Below, piece by piece: positions 25,952 to 33,836 of a DNA stretch of 64,000 nt. Location: the NCBI RefSeq assembly GCF_030269765.1, contig NZ_BSTX01000002.1, positions 1,335,379-1,399,378 of the forward strand. Direction: 5' to 3'. Numbering within the stretch: position 1 is the stretch's first letter; the number at the start of each line of letters is the position of its first letter. The position numbers and the translations under genes were made by a program. Origin of the DNA: Actinorhabdospora filicis. GTDB taxonomy: Bacteria; Actinomycetota; Actinomycetes; Mycobacteriales; Micromonosporaceae. The notes below the pieces were generated by a model. The model was not told the origin of the DNA. It made no database searches and saw only the letters and a program-made list of their open reading frames with translations.

Positions 25952-25980
25952 AACGAACTGCGCGAACGAACTGAGCGAAC
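25952..25980 (+). repeat. Short direct repeats AACGAACTG
   Basis: The block AACGAACTGCGCG is followed by AACGAACTGAGCG and a partial third copy AACGAAG, a 13-base period just before the terminator. It is probably the 3' end of the dehydrogenase transcript; function unknown. Confidence 0.55.
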
Positions 25981-25981
25981 G

Positions 25982-26011
25982 AAGGGCCGGTACCGGGTGG
26001 TACCGGCCCTT
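25982..26011 (+). terminator. Perfect 13-bp hairpin terminator
   Basis: AAGGGCCGGTACC, a GGGT loop and GGTACCGGCCCTT follow the dehydrogenase stop by about 55 bases. It closes the plus-strand aminotransferase-dehydrogenase operon. Confidence 0.8.
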
Positions 26012-26143
26012 TCGCGTGGCCGGGGGTGGGTGGTTCGGGACGGCGGCAAGCCGGGTGACGGGACGCACTGCGGCACACGGCACACCCGGCGGCGGCACGC
26101 GAGACGGTGGGACGTGCGCGACCCGGGCCGGGCCGGGCGGGTG

Positions 26144-26199
26144 GGCGATGCTTCACCAGCCCGCGTGCCGCAACACGCGTCACCGCCGGGCGAGCCCGC
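26144..26199. repeat. 56-base direct repeat, copy A
   Basis: Begins GGCGATGCTTCACCAGCCCG. It matches copy B at 26238-26293 with four mismatches and no gap, at an offset of 94 bases. Confidence 0.8.
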
Positions 26200-26237
26200 A
26201 ACCTGAGCCGGGCCTGCCCGGCCGGGCAGGCGGGTGG

Positions 26238-26293
26238 GGCGACGCTTCACCAGCCCGCATGCCGCAACACGCGTCACGGCCGGGCAAGCCCGC
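26238..26293. repeat. 56-base direct repeat, copy B
   Basis: Begins GGCGACGCTTCACCAGCCCG. Partner of copy A at 26144-26199, about 93% identical. Confidence 0.8.
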
Positions 26294-26454
26294 GAGCGCC
26301 TCAGGACGGCGGTCCCGCACCTACGCCGCAGCCCCGGCGCACAAGTCACCGGGGACGCCGCATCCCACCCACGCGAAAGTCACGCCTCAGCGGCATGTTC
26401 TCGCCACGCTCGCCCATCCCCGCGCCGCGTCGCTTCCAGCGCGAGATGGGGAGG

Positions 26455-26490
26455 GTGAGGTGGGTGTGGGTGAGGTGGGTGTGGGTGAGG
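26455..26490. repeat. 15-base tandem repeat, 2.4 copies
   Basis: GTGAGGTGGGTGTGG repeats exactly twice and then starts a third time, giving a G-rich plus strand. Could be simple slippage. Confidence 0.8.
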
Positions 26491-26520
26491 AGGGGTGGTG
26501 AACCCGGTGTGTGGCTGGGT

Positions 26521-26695
26521 GGGTGAGGCGGGCGCGAACCGATGCGTGCGTCACCGGCCCGAGCCCGCCCTTGCGGCCTGGCCGCAGAAGCCCGGCCGGT
26601 TCACCAGCCGCCGTGAGCACGCACCACCGTCCACCGACACCCCGCTCCCCGAACCAGCCCGGGCCGTCTCCACCACGAGCCACGTGTGTGCGGCA
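26521..26695. repeat. 175-base direct repeat, copy 1
   Basis: Aligns without gaps to copy 2 at 26760-26934 (offset 239) with about 15 differences, roughly 91% identity. The core starting TCACCGGCCCGAGCCCGCCC is the best-conserved part. A small GCGGCC/GGCCGC palindrome lies inside. Confidence 0.85.
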
Positions 26696-26759
26696 TGTGG
26701 TGGCATGTGGCAAGGCGGGTGGGTGGCTAAAGCAGGTGGGTGAACTGGGTCGGCGCACC

Positions 26760-26934
26760 GGGTCAGGCGAGTGCGAACCAGCGCGTACATCACCGGCCCG
26801 AGCCCGCCCTTGCGGCCCGGCCGCAGAAGCCCGGCCGGTTCACCACTCGCCGTGCGCACCCACCACCGTCCACCGACACCCCGCTCCCCGAACCAGCCCG
26901 GGCCATCTCCACCACAAGCCACGTGTGTGCGGCA
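26760..26934. repeat. 175-base direct repeat, copy 2
   Basis: Partner of copy 1. Both end with CCACGTGTGTGCGGCA, after which the sequences diverge completely, so the repeat boundary is sharp at this side. Confidence 0.85.
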
Positions 26935-27026
26935 CGAAGCAGCGTGGCCGGGCGCGCCCGAAGCCCCGCGAGCCACGCGCCCGCCTCCACGGACACAGCC
27001 GGCATGGCGAGCGCAGACCGCCCGCC

Positions 27027-28205
27027 CTACTCCCCCGCGAGCCGCCCCAATACCTCCAGGTGCTTGTCCAGCACCCGGTCCATCGTGAAGTGCTCCCGGA
27101 TCAGCGCCTGCCCGGCCAGCGCGACCTCTTTCGCGTGCGCGGGGTCGCGCAGGACGGCGATGATATTGTCGGCCATCGCGTCGGAGTCACCCAGCGGCGT
27201 GAGCCAGATGTTGCCGCCGTCGACCAGGTCGATCCCGGGGAAGTTGTCCGCGCGGGCGGGGGCGACCACGGGCACGCCCGCCGCCATCGCCTCCAGGGTC
27301 GCGGTGCCGAGCCCGAAGCCCTGCTCGTGGGACTCCACGGAGGCGGCCGCGAGGTAGTGCGGGATGTCGCTCTTGGGCACCACGCCGACCTCGACGATGG
27401 CGTGGGTGACGCCGAGCTGCTGGGCGCGCTTCTGGTAGGCGTCGAAGTAGGTGCGGCCGACGACGAGGAGCTTCGCGTCGGGGAACTCCGCCAGGACCTT
27501 CGGGAGGGACTCTACCAGCGTCACGCGGTCCCGCAGTGGGATGACGTGCCCGATCGACAGGATCAGGGGCGCGTCGCCGAGGCCGTGGCGTTCGCGGACG
27601 AGGGCGGGGTCGCCGCCGAGGGTCCAGTCGGGTTCGACGCCGACGGGGATGTAGTCGAGACCGGCGTAGGCCTTCTTGTAGCGGGCCTTGATGTACTCGT
27701 CCATGAGGACGTCCATGACCACCAGGCGCGGCTTGTGCAGCTTCATCGGCGGGCGGACCATCATGGCGTCCAGGGCCCGGAACACGCCGTGGTAGCTGGC
27801 CTGCGGGTTCTCCAGGCGGGTGTGCACCGACAGGAGGGTGGGGACCTTCTTCTTCCGCGCCCACAGGCCGGTCGCCCAGGTCAGGTCGAAGAACTGCCCG
27901 TGCTGGTGGACGACGTCGGGCCGGAACTCGCCGAGGACCTTCTTCACACGCCGCCAGATCCCGGGGCGGGTGGCGAAGAGGATGTCGAAGGAGACCGCCA
28001 GGCGCGTCTGGGGAAGCTGCCAGGACGGCAGGCGCACGATGCGGATGCCGTCGCGCTCCTCGACCGCGGGGGCCCCGCCGTAGGCGGCGGCGATGACGAG
28101 GACGTCGTGGCCTCTGGCCGCGTACCCCTTGGCCAGTGACTCCGACAGGTGGGCGCTGCCGCCGGTGCGGGGCGGGAAGAAGTTGTTCACGACCGCGATA
28201 CGCAC
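27027..28205 (-). CDS. Glycosyltransferase family 4 protein
   Basis: 392 residues from GTG 28205 (GAGGAAC site upstream). GT-B fold: N-terminal IAVVNNFFPPRTGGSAHL nucleotide-acceptor loop, the DVVHQHGQ segment, and the C-terminal donor-binding EQGFGLGTATLEAMAAGVPV stretch with the E-x7-E motif typical of GT4 retaining enzymes. It transfers a sugar from a nucleotide donor to a lipid or glycan in the cytoplasm. It is the last gene of a minus-strand run of aminotransferase, epimerase, acyltransferase and GT4. Confidence 0.9.
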   Translation of the reverse strand: MRIAVVNNFFPPRTGGSAHLSESLAKGYAARGHDVLVIAAAYGGAPAVEERDGIRIVRLPSWQLPQTRLAVSFDILFATRPGIWRRVKKVLGEFRPDVVHQHGQFFDLTWATGLWARKKKVPTLLSVHTRLENPQASYHGVFRALDAMMVRPPMKLHKPRLVVMDVLMDEYIKARYKKAYAGLDYIPVGVEPDWTLGGDPALVRERHGLGDAPLILSIGHVIPLRDRVTLVESLPKVLAEFPDAKLLVVGRTYFDAYQKRAQQLGVTHAIVEVGVVPKSDIPHYLAAASVESHEQGFGLGTATLEAMAAGVPVVAPARADNFPGIDLVDGGNIWLTPLGDSDAMADNIIAVLRDPAHAKEVALAGQALIREHFTMDRVLDKHLEVLGRLAGE

Positions 28206-28239
28206 TTGAGTGTTCCTCGCTCGAAGGCCAATGGCCCGG

Positions 28240-28692
28240 TCAGGGGGCGTGCGGGGCCTCGTCCGCCAGGGGGACGAAGCGCACGGTGGCGCCACCGAGT
28301 TCGACGGTGGCGGTGGGTCGTGCCGGTACGCCCGCCACCACGGTACGTGGCGGGACGTCGCGCGTCACGACGGCTCCGGCGCCGATGACGGCGTTGTCGC
28401 CGATCGTGACGCCCATGTTGATGACGGCGTTGGCGCCGATGAAGACGTGATCGCCGATGACGACCGGCGCGCGGTCGATGTCGGGATACTCGCGGCCGGT
28501 GACGCAGCGGCGCGCGGTGGAGTGCGTGTAGATGTGCACCCCGCAGGAGATGTCGCAGCCGGCTCCGATGGTCAGGCCACCGGAGCCGTCCACGACGGTG
28601 AACGCCCCGATCCAGGTGCCCTCGCCGATGACGGGGTCGCCGATGATCCAGGCGTGCTGGTTGTACGGGTTGTCGGGCAGCCCGGCGGTCAC
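28240..28692 (-). CDS. Left-handed beta-helix acyltransferase (WbpD/WlbB-like)
   Basis: 150 residues from GTG 28692, with a GAAGGGAG ribosome binding site. Hexapeptide repeats are visible from residue 16 on (IIGDPVIGEGTWIGAF, then VVIGDHVFIGANAVI and VTIGDNAVIGAGAVV). A loop with GVHIYTHST carries the histidine that acts as base in such N- or O-acetyltransferases. In the WbpB/E/D pathway a related enzyme acetylates the new 3-amino group; this protein could do that here. Works as a trimer. Longer upstream frame overlaps the epimerase gene and is not coding. Confidence 0.85.
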   Translation of the reverse strand: MTAGLPDNPYNQHAWIIGDPVIGEGTWIGAFTVVDGSGGLTIGAGCDISCGVHIYTHSTARRCVTGREYPDIDRAPVVIGDHVFIGANAVINMGVTIGDNAVIGAGAVVTRDVPPRTVVAGVPARPTATVELGGATVRFVPLADEAPHAP

Positions 28693-28727
28693 GGGTGCTC
28701 CCTTCGCGTCGGGCCGGCCGTGTTCAC

Positions 28728-29663
28728 TTACGCTTCGAGGGCCTCGGCCACCAGGGCGGACATGCCCTCCTCGACGGTGATGGTGGGCTCCCAGCCGAGC
28801 AGCTCCTTGGCGCGGGAGATGTCGGCGGCGCGGCGGGAGACCAGCACGTCGCGCGGGCGGAAGATCGGCTCGACGTCGGAGCCGATGGCCTGGATCAGGA
28901 TCTTCGCCAGCTGCGCGATGGAGGTGTCCACGCCGGTGCCGACGTTGACCGGGAAGTTCTCCGCCTCGCACTCCAGCGACGCCACGACGGCCTTGGCCAG
29001 GTCGGTGACGTGCACGAAGTCCATCGACTGCTCGCCCTTGCCGTCGATCGTCGGCGGCTGGCCGGACTTGATGCGCTGGATGAAGGTGTTGATCACCGAG
29101 GTGTAGTACGCGTCGAGCTTCTGGCCCGGCCCGTACACGTTGAAGAAGCGGTTGGCGACCCAGGACAGGCCCTTGGTGCGCTGGTAGAAGCCCAGGAGGT
29201 CCTCACCGGCGCGCTTGGTGATGCAGTACGGGGTGAGCGGGCGCAGCGTGTCGTCCTCGTGCATCGGCAGGCGCTCGGGGTCGCCGTACACCGAGGCGGT
29301 GGACGCGAAGACCAGCCGCTTCACGCCGAGGTCGGCGGCGGTGGCGAACACGTTGTTGTTGCCGGTCATGTTGATGTCGATCGACTCGTGCGGGTCGGCG
29401 ACGCTCTTGTTGATCGACACGGTGGCGAAGTGGATCACGTGCGTGCAGCCGCGCATGGCCGCCGCGACGGCCGCGCCGTAGCGCACGTCGCCGACGACGA
29501 GCTCGACCTTGCCGGACTCCAGGTACGGGGCGAGCGCGGCCTGGTCGCCGCGGCTCATGTTGTCGAAGACCCGCACGGTGTAGCCGCGCTCCAGGAGGAG
29601 CGGCAGGACGTGCATGCCGATGAAGCCGGCGCCGCCGGTGAAGAAGACCTTCTTGTCAGTCAT
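28728..29663 (-). CDS. NAD-dependent epimerase/dehydratase (GalE/WbpP-type SDR)
   Basis: 311 residues, extended SDR. NAD-binding FTGGAGFIG is at 8-16, the catalytic pair is Tyr146/Lys150 in PYCITK, and the preceding ASTASVYG holds the serine/threonine. Family members epimerise or dehydrate UDP- or dTDP-sugars. It lies 15 bases downstream of the second DegT aminotransferase. Substrate not decidable. Confidence 0.88.
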   Translation of the reverse strand: MTDKKVFFTGGAGFIGMHVLPLLLERGYTVRVFDNMSRGDQAALAPYLESGKVELVVGDVRYGAAVAAAMRGCTHVIHFATVSINKSVADPHESIDINMTGNNNVFATAADLGVKRLVFASTASVYGDPERLPMHEDDTLRPLTPYCITKRAGEDLLGFYQRTKGLSWVANRFFNVYGPGQKLDAYYTSVINTFIQRIKSGQPPTIDGKGEQSMDFVHVTDLAKAVVASLECEAENFPVNVGTGVDTSIAQLAKILIQAIGSDVEPIFRPRDVLVSRRAADISRAKELLGWEPTITVEEGMSALVAEALEA

Positions 29664-29678
29664 GGTGAGCGTCTCGTC

Positions 29679-30818
29679 CTAGTTCTTCGAGGCGACCGTG
29701 GTGACGATCTCGCGCAGCGTCGCCGCGACGGTCTCGACCTGGTCGTCGGTCAAGTTGGCGTGCATGGGGATGGCGAGGTGGCGGTCGAAGAGGTCGGCCG
29801 ACACCGGGAGGACCGGCTGCTCGCCGTAGACGGGCTGCTGGTGGGAGGCGTAGGTGCCGAAGGTGCACTGGACGCCCCGGTCGCGCAGGCTCATGGCGAC
29901 CTCGCCGCGGTTGACGCCCTTGGCGAGCGTCACGACGTAGGACTGCCAGGGGTGGGTGCGGTCGGCGGGGACGTGCGGGAGGGTGAGCAGCTCGAAGTCG
30001 CCGAGCAGCTCGCCGTACATCTTGGCGACGGCGGCGCGGGCGTCGAGGATGGCGGGGAGCCGATCGAGCTGGGCGATCATGATCGCGGCCGCGACGTCCG
30101 ACATGCGGTAGTTGTACCCCGCCTCGTCGAAGACGGGGAGGGGGAGGTTGCTGAGGGCGGCGCGCGTCACGGCGCCTTCGATGCCGTAGGAGTGCATCTT
30201 GCGCGCGTAGGCGTCGAGGTCGGCGCGGTCGGTGACGAGGGCGCCGCCCTCACCGGCGGTGATGCCCTTGCGGCCGTGGAAGGAGAAGGTGGCCATGTCG
30301 CCCTGGGCGCCGGCGGGGGCGCCCTTGTAGGTGGCGCCGGAGGAGCAGGCGGCGTCCTGGACGATGAACAGCCCGTGCCGGTCGGCGATCGCGCGCAGCT
30401 CGTCGTAGTCGGCGGGGAGGCCGAAGGGGTCGACGGCGATGATGCCGGCGGTCTTGTCGGTGACCAGGGACGCCGCGGCCTGCGGGTCGATGGTGAAGGT
30501 GTCGGCGCGCACGTCGGCGAAGACGGGCTTGGCGCCGGTCCACATCACCGCGTGGCCGGTCGCGGGGAAGGTGTAGTCGGCCACGATGACCTCGTCGCCG
30601 GGCTTGACGCCGAGGGCGAGCATCGCCAGGTGGAGCGCTCCGCCGCAGCTGTTCAGCGCGAGGGCGTGCGCGGTGCCGGTGGCGGCGGCGAACTGCTCCT
30701 CGAACTTGCGGCAGGTCGGGCCGTTGCCGGCGAGCCAGCCGGAGGCGAAGACCTCGCGGACGGCCTCGATCTCGGCTTCCCCTACTGTCGGCTGACCGAG
30801 GGCGATGATCTCTGACAT
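29679..30818 (-). CDS. DegT/DnrJ/EryC1/StrS family aminotransferase (second copy)
   Basis: 379 residues. PLP Asp155 in VQDAACSSGA and Schiff-base Lys184 in SFHGRKGITAGEGG. The N-terminal GQPTVGEAEIEAVREVFASG and PGDEVIVADYTFPATGHAV elements are standard. It is only distantly similar to the first copy at 23871, so the island probably makes a sugar with two amino steps or two different amino sugars. First gene of the minus-strand biosynthetic run; its ATG faces the divergent lhgO gene. Confidence 0.88.
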   Translation of the reverse strand: MSEIIALGQPTVGEAEIEAVREVFASGWLAGNGPTCRKFEEQFAAATGTAHALALNSCGGALHLAMLALGVKPGDEVIVADYTFPATGHAVMWTGAKPVFADVRADTFTIDPQAAASLVTDKTAGIIAVDPFGLPADYDELRAIADRHGLFIVQDAACSSGATYKGAPAGAQGDMATFSFHGRKGITAGEGGALVTDRADLDAYARKMHSYGIEGAVTRAALSNLPLPVFDEAGYNYRMSDVAAAIMIAQLDRLPAILDARAAVAKMYGELLGDFELLTLPHVPADRTHPWQSYVVTLAKGVNRGEVAMSLRDRGVQCTFGTYASHQQPVYGEQPVLPVSADLFDRHLAIPMHANLTDDQVETVAATLREIVTTVASKN

Positions 30819-30969
30819 GTCTCCCCTGACGATAGGACCTCAGACCGCGTGGAGTTTAAACCCCTTGGTTGTCCACGGGTTTGATGGCCCGTGGCCGGGA
30901 TGTGTAAGGCCGGTTACGTTCCGGCGGTAGGTTCGACCTGGATTCACCTGGTCGTGGACTGGAGTTGGT

Positions 30970-32160
30970 GTGGCGCGTTACGTCGTGGTTGGTGGCGGGA
31001 TCGTGGGCCTGGCGACGGCTCACCGTCTGCTGCTGGACCGTCCGGGTTCGTCGGTGACGGTCCTGGAGAAAGAGGTGTCGGTCGGCGTTCACCAGACCGG
31101 CCACAATTCGGGCGTCATCCACGCCGGTGTGTACTACAAGCCCGGCAGTCTCAAGGCGCGGCTGTGCAAGTCCGGGGCGGCCGCGATGGTCGAGTTCTGC
31201 TCCGACCACGGTATCCCGACCGACATCTGCGGCAAACTCATCGTGGCGACCTCCACTGATGAGATTCCCCGCCTGGACGCGCTGTTCGAGCGCTCGGTGG
31301 CCAATGGCCTGCCGGTGACGATGCTGTCGCCGGAGGAGGCGCGCGAGTTCGAGCCGCACGTCTCGTGTGTGCGGGCGATGCGGGTGGCGAGCACCGGCAT
31401 CACCGACTTCGGCGCGGTCTGCCGGGCCCTGGCGGAGCTGATCGTGAAGGAGGGCGGCGAGGTCCGCCTGGGGACGCGCGTGACGGGTATCGCTCGGTCC
31501 GGCTCGGGCGTGGTGGTGGAGACCACCGGCGGGGAGGTGCCCGCCGACGTGCTGGTGAACTGCGCGGGCCTGCACTCCGACCGGATCGCCCGGATGGCCG
31601 GTCTGCGCCCGCCCGCCCGGATCATCCCGTTCCGGGGTGAATACTACGAGTTGCGCCCGGAGCGCGTGGGCCTGGTGAACGGGCTGATCTACCCGGTCCC
31701 GGACCCGCAGTTCCCGTTCCTCGGGGTGCACCTGACGAAAATGATCGACGGGACGGTCCACGCCGGTCCCAACGCGGTCCTGGCGCTGGCCCGCGAGGGT
31801 TACACGTGGGCGCGGGTCCGGCCCGCCGACGTGGCCTCGGCGGCCGGTTACGGTGGCCTGTGGAAGCTGGCGCGCAAGCACTGGCGGTACGGCATGGGCG
31901 AGGTGCGCCGGTCGCTGTCGCGGCGGCTGTTCGCGGCGAGCCTGGCGCGGCTGGTGCCCGAGATCGGCACCGGGGACATCGTGCGCGCGGGCGCGGGTGT
32001 GCGCGCGCAGGCCATCGCGCGCGACGGGAGCCTCGTCGACGACTTCCTGATCGTGGACGCCCCGGGCCAGGTGCACGTGCTGAACGCGCCGTCCCCGGCG
32101 GCGACGTCGTCGCTGGCGATCGCGCGGGAGATCGTGGGGCGCATCCCCGTGCCCGCTTAG
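30970..32160 (+). CDS. lhgO: L-2-hydroxyglutarate oxidase LhgO
   Basis: 396 residues of the DAO-fold FAD oxidoreductases. FAD motif VVVGGGIVGLATAHRLL is at 5-21, then the LhgO hallmark HQTGHNSGVIHAGVYYKPGS. Later family segments are GLHSDRIARMAG and PFRGEYYEL. It oxidises L-2-hydroxyglutarate to 2-oxoglutarate, passing electrons to the membrane or oxygen. GTG start with GGAG nearby. Its place inside a Wbp-like sugar cluster is notable because the C3 dehydrogenase of that pathway reduces 2-oxoglutarate to 2-hydroxyglutarate. Confidence 0.9.
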   Translation: MARYVVVGGGIVGLATAHRLLLDRPGSSVTVLEKEVSVGVHQTGHNSGVIHAGVYYKPGSLKARLCKSGAAAMVEFCSDHGIPTDICGKLIVATSTDEIPRLDALFERSVANGLPVTMLSPEEAREFEPHVSCVRAMRVASTGITDFGAVCRALAELIVKEGGEVRLGTRVTGIARSGSGVVVETTGGEVPADVLVNCAGLHSDRIARMAGLRPPARIIPFRGEYYELRPERVGLVNGLIYPVPDPQFPFLGVHLTKMIDGTVHAGPNAVLALAREGYTWARVRPADVASAAGYGGLWKLARKHWRYGMGEVRRSLSRRLFAASLARLVPEIGTGDIVRAGAGVRAQAIARDGSLVDDFLIVDAPGQVHVLNAPSPAATSSLAIAREIVGRIPVPA

Positions 32161-32175
32161 GGCAAGATCGCTCCC

Positions 32176-32826
32176 ATGACCGACGACGCGCTCCGCGCCA
32201 CCGCACGCGATCTAGCCACCCGTTCCCTCGAAGCCGGTGACGACACCGGCTGGTTCGAAGAGCTCTACGCCGCCGCCCGGGACGGGCGCGCGGTCGTCCC
32301 GTGGGCGGACCTGGCGCCGTTCCCGGGCCTCGTCGAACGCGCCCGGCCCGGTTCGGGCCGGGCCGTGGTGGTCGGCTGCGGGCTGGGCGACGACGCGGAG
32401 TTCCTGGCGTCCCTGGGCTGGTCGGTGACCGCCTTCGACGTCTCCCCCACCGCCGTGGCCGCCGCCCGGGAGCGGTTCCCGGACTCGAAGGTCGACTACC
32501 TGGCCGCCGACCTGCTGGACCTGCCCTCGGTGTGGTCCTTCGACCTGGTCGTGGAGGTCTTCACCGTGCAGGTCCTCACCGGCGGCGCCCGCGAGCGCGC
32601 CATCGCCGCCGTGGCGGGCCTGGTCGCCTCCGGCGGCACCCTCCAGGTCCTGGCCCGGCACCGCGAGGACGACGGCGACCCGGGCCGCATGCCGTGGCCG
32701 CTGACCCGGGCCGAGATGGCGTCCTTCGCCGCTCACGGCCTCACGGCGGTGACGGTCGAGGACTACCTGGACGGCGAGGAGCCGCCGGTGCGCCGCTGGT
32801 ACGGCGAGTTCACGCGCCCTTCGTGA
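32176..32826 (+). CDS. Class I SAM-dependent methyltransferase
   Basis: 216 residues. SAM motif I is AVVVGCGLGDDAEFLASLGW (about 63-82), followed by VTAFDVSPTAV with the ribose-binding Asp and the motif LAADLLDLPSVWSFDLVVE. The general layout recalls thiopurine-methyltransferase-like enzymes. Starts 15 bases after lhgO, so cotranscribed; its 3' end overlaps the convergent hydrolase gene by 17 bases. Substrate unknown. Confidence 0.82.
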   Translation: MTDDALRATARDLATRSLEAGDDTGWFEELYAAARDGRAVVPWADLAPFPGLVERARPGSGRAVVVGCGLGDDAEFLASLGWSVTAFDVSPTAVAAARERFPDSKVDYLAADLLDLPSVWSFDLVVEVFTVQVLTGGARERAIAAVAGLVASGGTLQVLARHREDDGDPGRMPWPLTRAEMASFAAHGLTAVTVEDYLDGEEPPVRRWYGEFTRPS

Positions 32827-33694
32827 AGAAGGCCGCCACCGCTTCGGTGTAGGCCTCCGGCTCCTCCGCGAACGGCAGGTGCGCCGAGCCGTCGAGCCGC
32901 ACGGCGCGCGGCTCGGCGACGGCCGCCCGGTAGGCGCCCACCGCGGCGGGCGGGACGACGGGGTCGTGGCGCCCGTGCAGCAGCATCGTGGGCATCGTCA
33001 GCTTCTCCAGCAGCGGCAGCGCCGGCTCGAAGGACCGCGCGCGCAGGTGCAGGTGCCGCTCCCAGCGCCAGGCGTCCTCGGGGACCTCGGCCTGTGCGGC
33101 GTCGAAGGCGTCGGAGGCCTCACGGGTGGCGAAGGTCATCCGCCACGCGTCCTCGCCCAGGGCCGCGATCTGCCCGTGCACGTCGTCGGCGAGAGCCAGC
33201 CGCTCCGGCTTCATCATCAGCCGCCGCGCCCGCGTCGCGCCCTCCTCGTCGCCCCGGCCGTCGAGGATCTCGGCGATGATGGCGAGCCGGTGCCGCCCGG
33301 CGATGTCCTGGTCCCAGCCGGGCGAGTCGAAGAGCACCGAGCGCACCCGCCCCGGATGCGCCACGGCGTAGTGGGTGGCGAGCCAGCCACCGAAGGAATG
33401 GCCGATGACGCCCCAGCCGTCCAGCCCGAGCGCCTCCCGCAGGGCCTCGAAGTCGCCGATGATCGCCTCGATGGTGATCTCGGCGTCGGCCGGGAGCTCA
33501 TCGGAACGGAAGAGGCCGCGCTGGTCGACGCCGATGATCCGCAGGCCACGCGAGGCGAGCGCGTCGCCCTGGGCGCTCATGAAGGGGTGGCAGCTCATGC
33601 CGGGACCGCCGTGCACGAACACCACCGGGACGCCGTCTTCGGGCCCGCGCGCGTCGACGTAGAGGCGGGTGCCGTTCACGGAGATGAGGGTCAT
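32810..33694 (-). CDS. Alpha/beta hydrolase (prolyl-aminopeptidase-like)
   Basis: 294 residues. Oxyanion HGGPGMS at 28-34, nucleophile Ser100 in IGHSFGG, acid Asp in GRHDPVVPP and His in GSAHLPFAEEP. The HGGPG motif and a cap of about 110 residues between strand 6 and the acid recall proline iminopeptidase and similar S33 peptidases, but small-molecule hydrolases share it. Probably cytoplasmic. Convergent overlap with the methyltransferase. Confidence 0.85.
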   Translation of the reverse strand: MTLISVNGTRLYVDARGPEDGVPVVFVHGGPGMSCHPFMSAQGDALASRGLRIIGVDQRGLFRSDELPADAEITIEAIIGDFEALREALGLDGWGVIGHSFGGWLATHYAVAHPGRVRSVLFDSPGWDQDIAGRHRLAIIAEILDGRGDEEGATRARRLMMKPERLALADDVHGQIAALGEDAWRMTFATREASDAFDAAQAEVPEDAWRWERHLHLRARSFEPALPLLEKLTMPTMLLHGRHDPVVPPAAVGAYRAAVAEPRAVRLDGSAHLPFAEEPEAYTEAVAAFFTKGA

Positions 33695-33836
33695 GGCCCG
33701 AACCTAGGCGGCCGGACCGGGTGAAGGCGAGCCGATACGCCCACGGCGTAACGGCGGATTCCCGCCCCGCCCGGTTGGCCCGATCCGGGCACACGGCCCC
33801 GCTCGCCCCGGCACCCTGTAAGCGAGGGGGCCGATC

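Larger units (their letters stand above)
26012..27026. other. About 1 kb non-coding, repeat-rich intergenic segment
   Basis: Between the convergent dehydrogenase and GT4 genes. Frames on both strands are open here only because of the very high GC; none has a recognisable domain or a credible start. The segment holds a pair of 56-base repeats, a short 15-base tandem repeat and a pair of 175-base repeats, listed separately. I see no transposase, tRNA or phage remnant. It may be a decayed gene region or an intergenic repeat family. Confidence 0.6.

Noticed and set aside
26455..26490. G-quadruplex or regulatory role for the 15-base tandem repeat
   Set aside because: G-runs are mostly three or fewer and irregular, and no gene start is near; simple slippage explains it.
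26012..27026. Small proteins encoded by the repeat region
   Set aside because: Several open frames exist on both strands, but they mirror each other across the repeats, have no RBS or domain, and shift frame between repeat copies.
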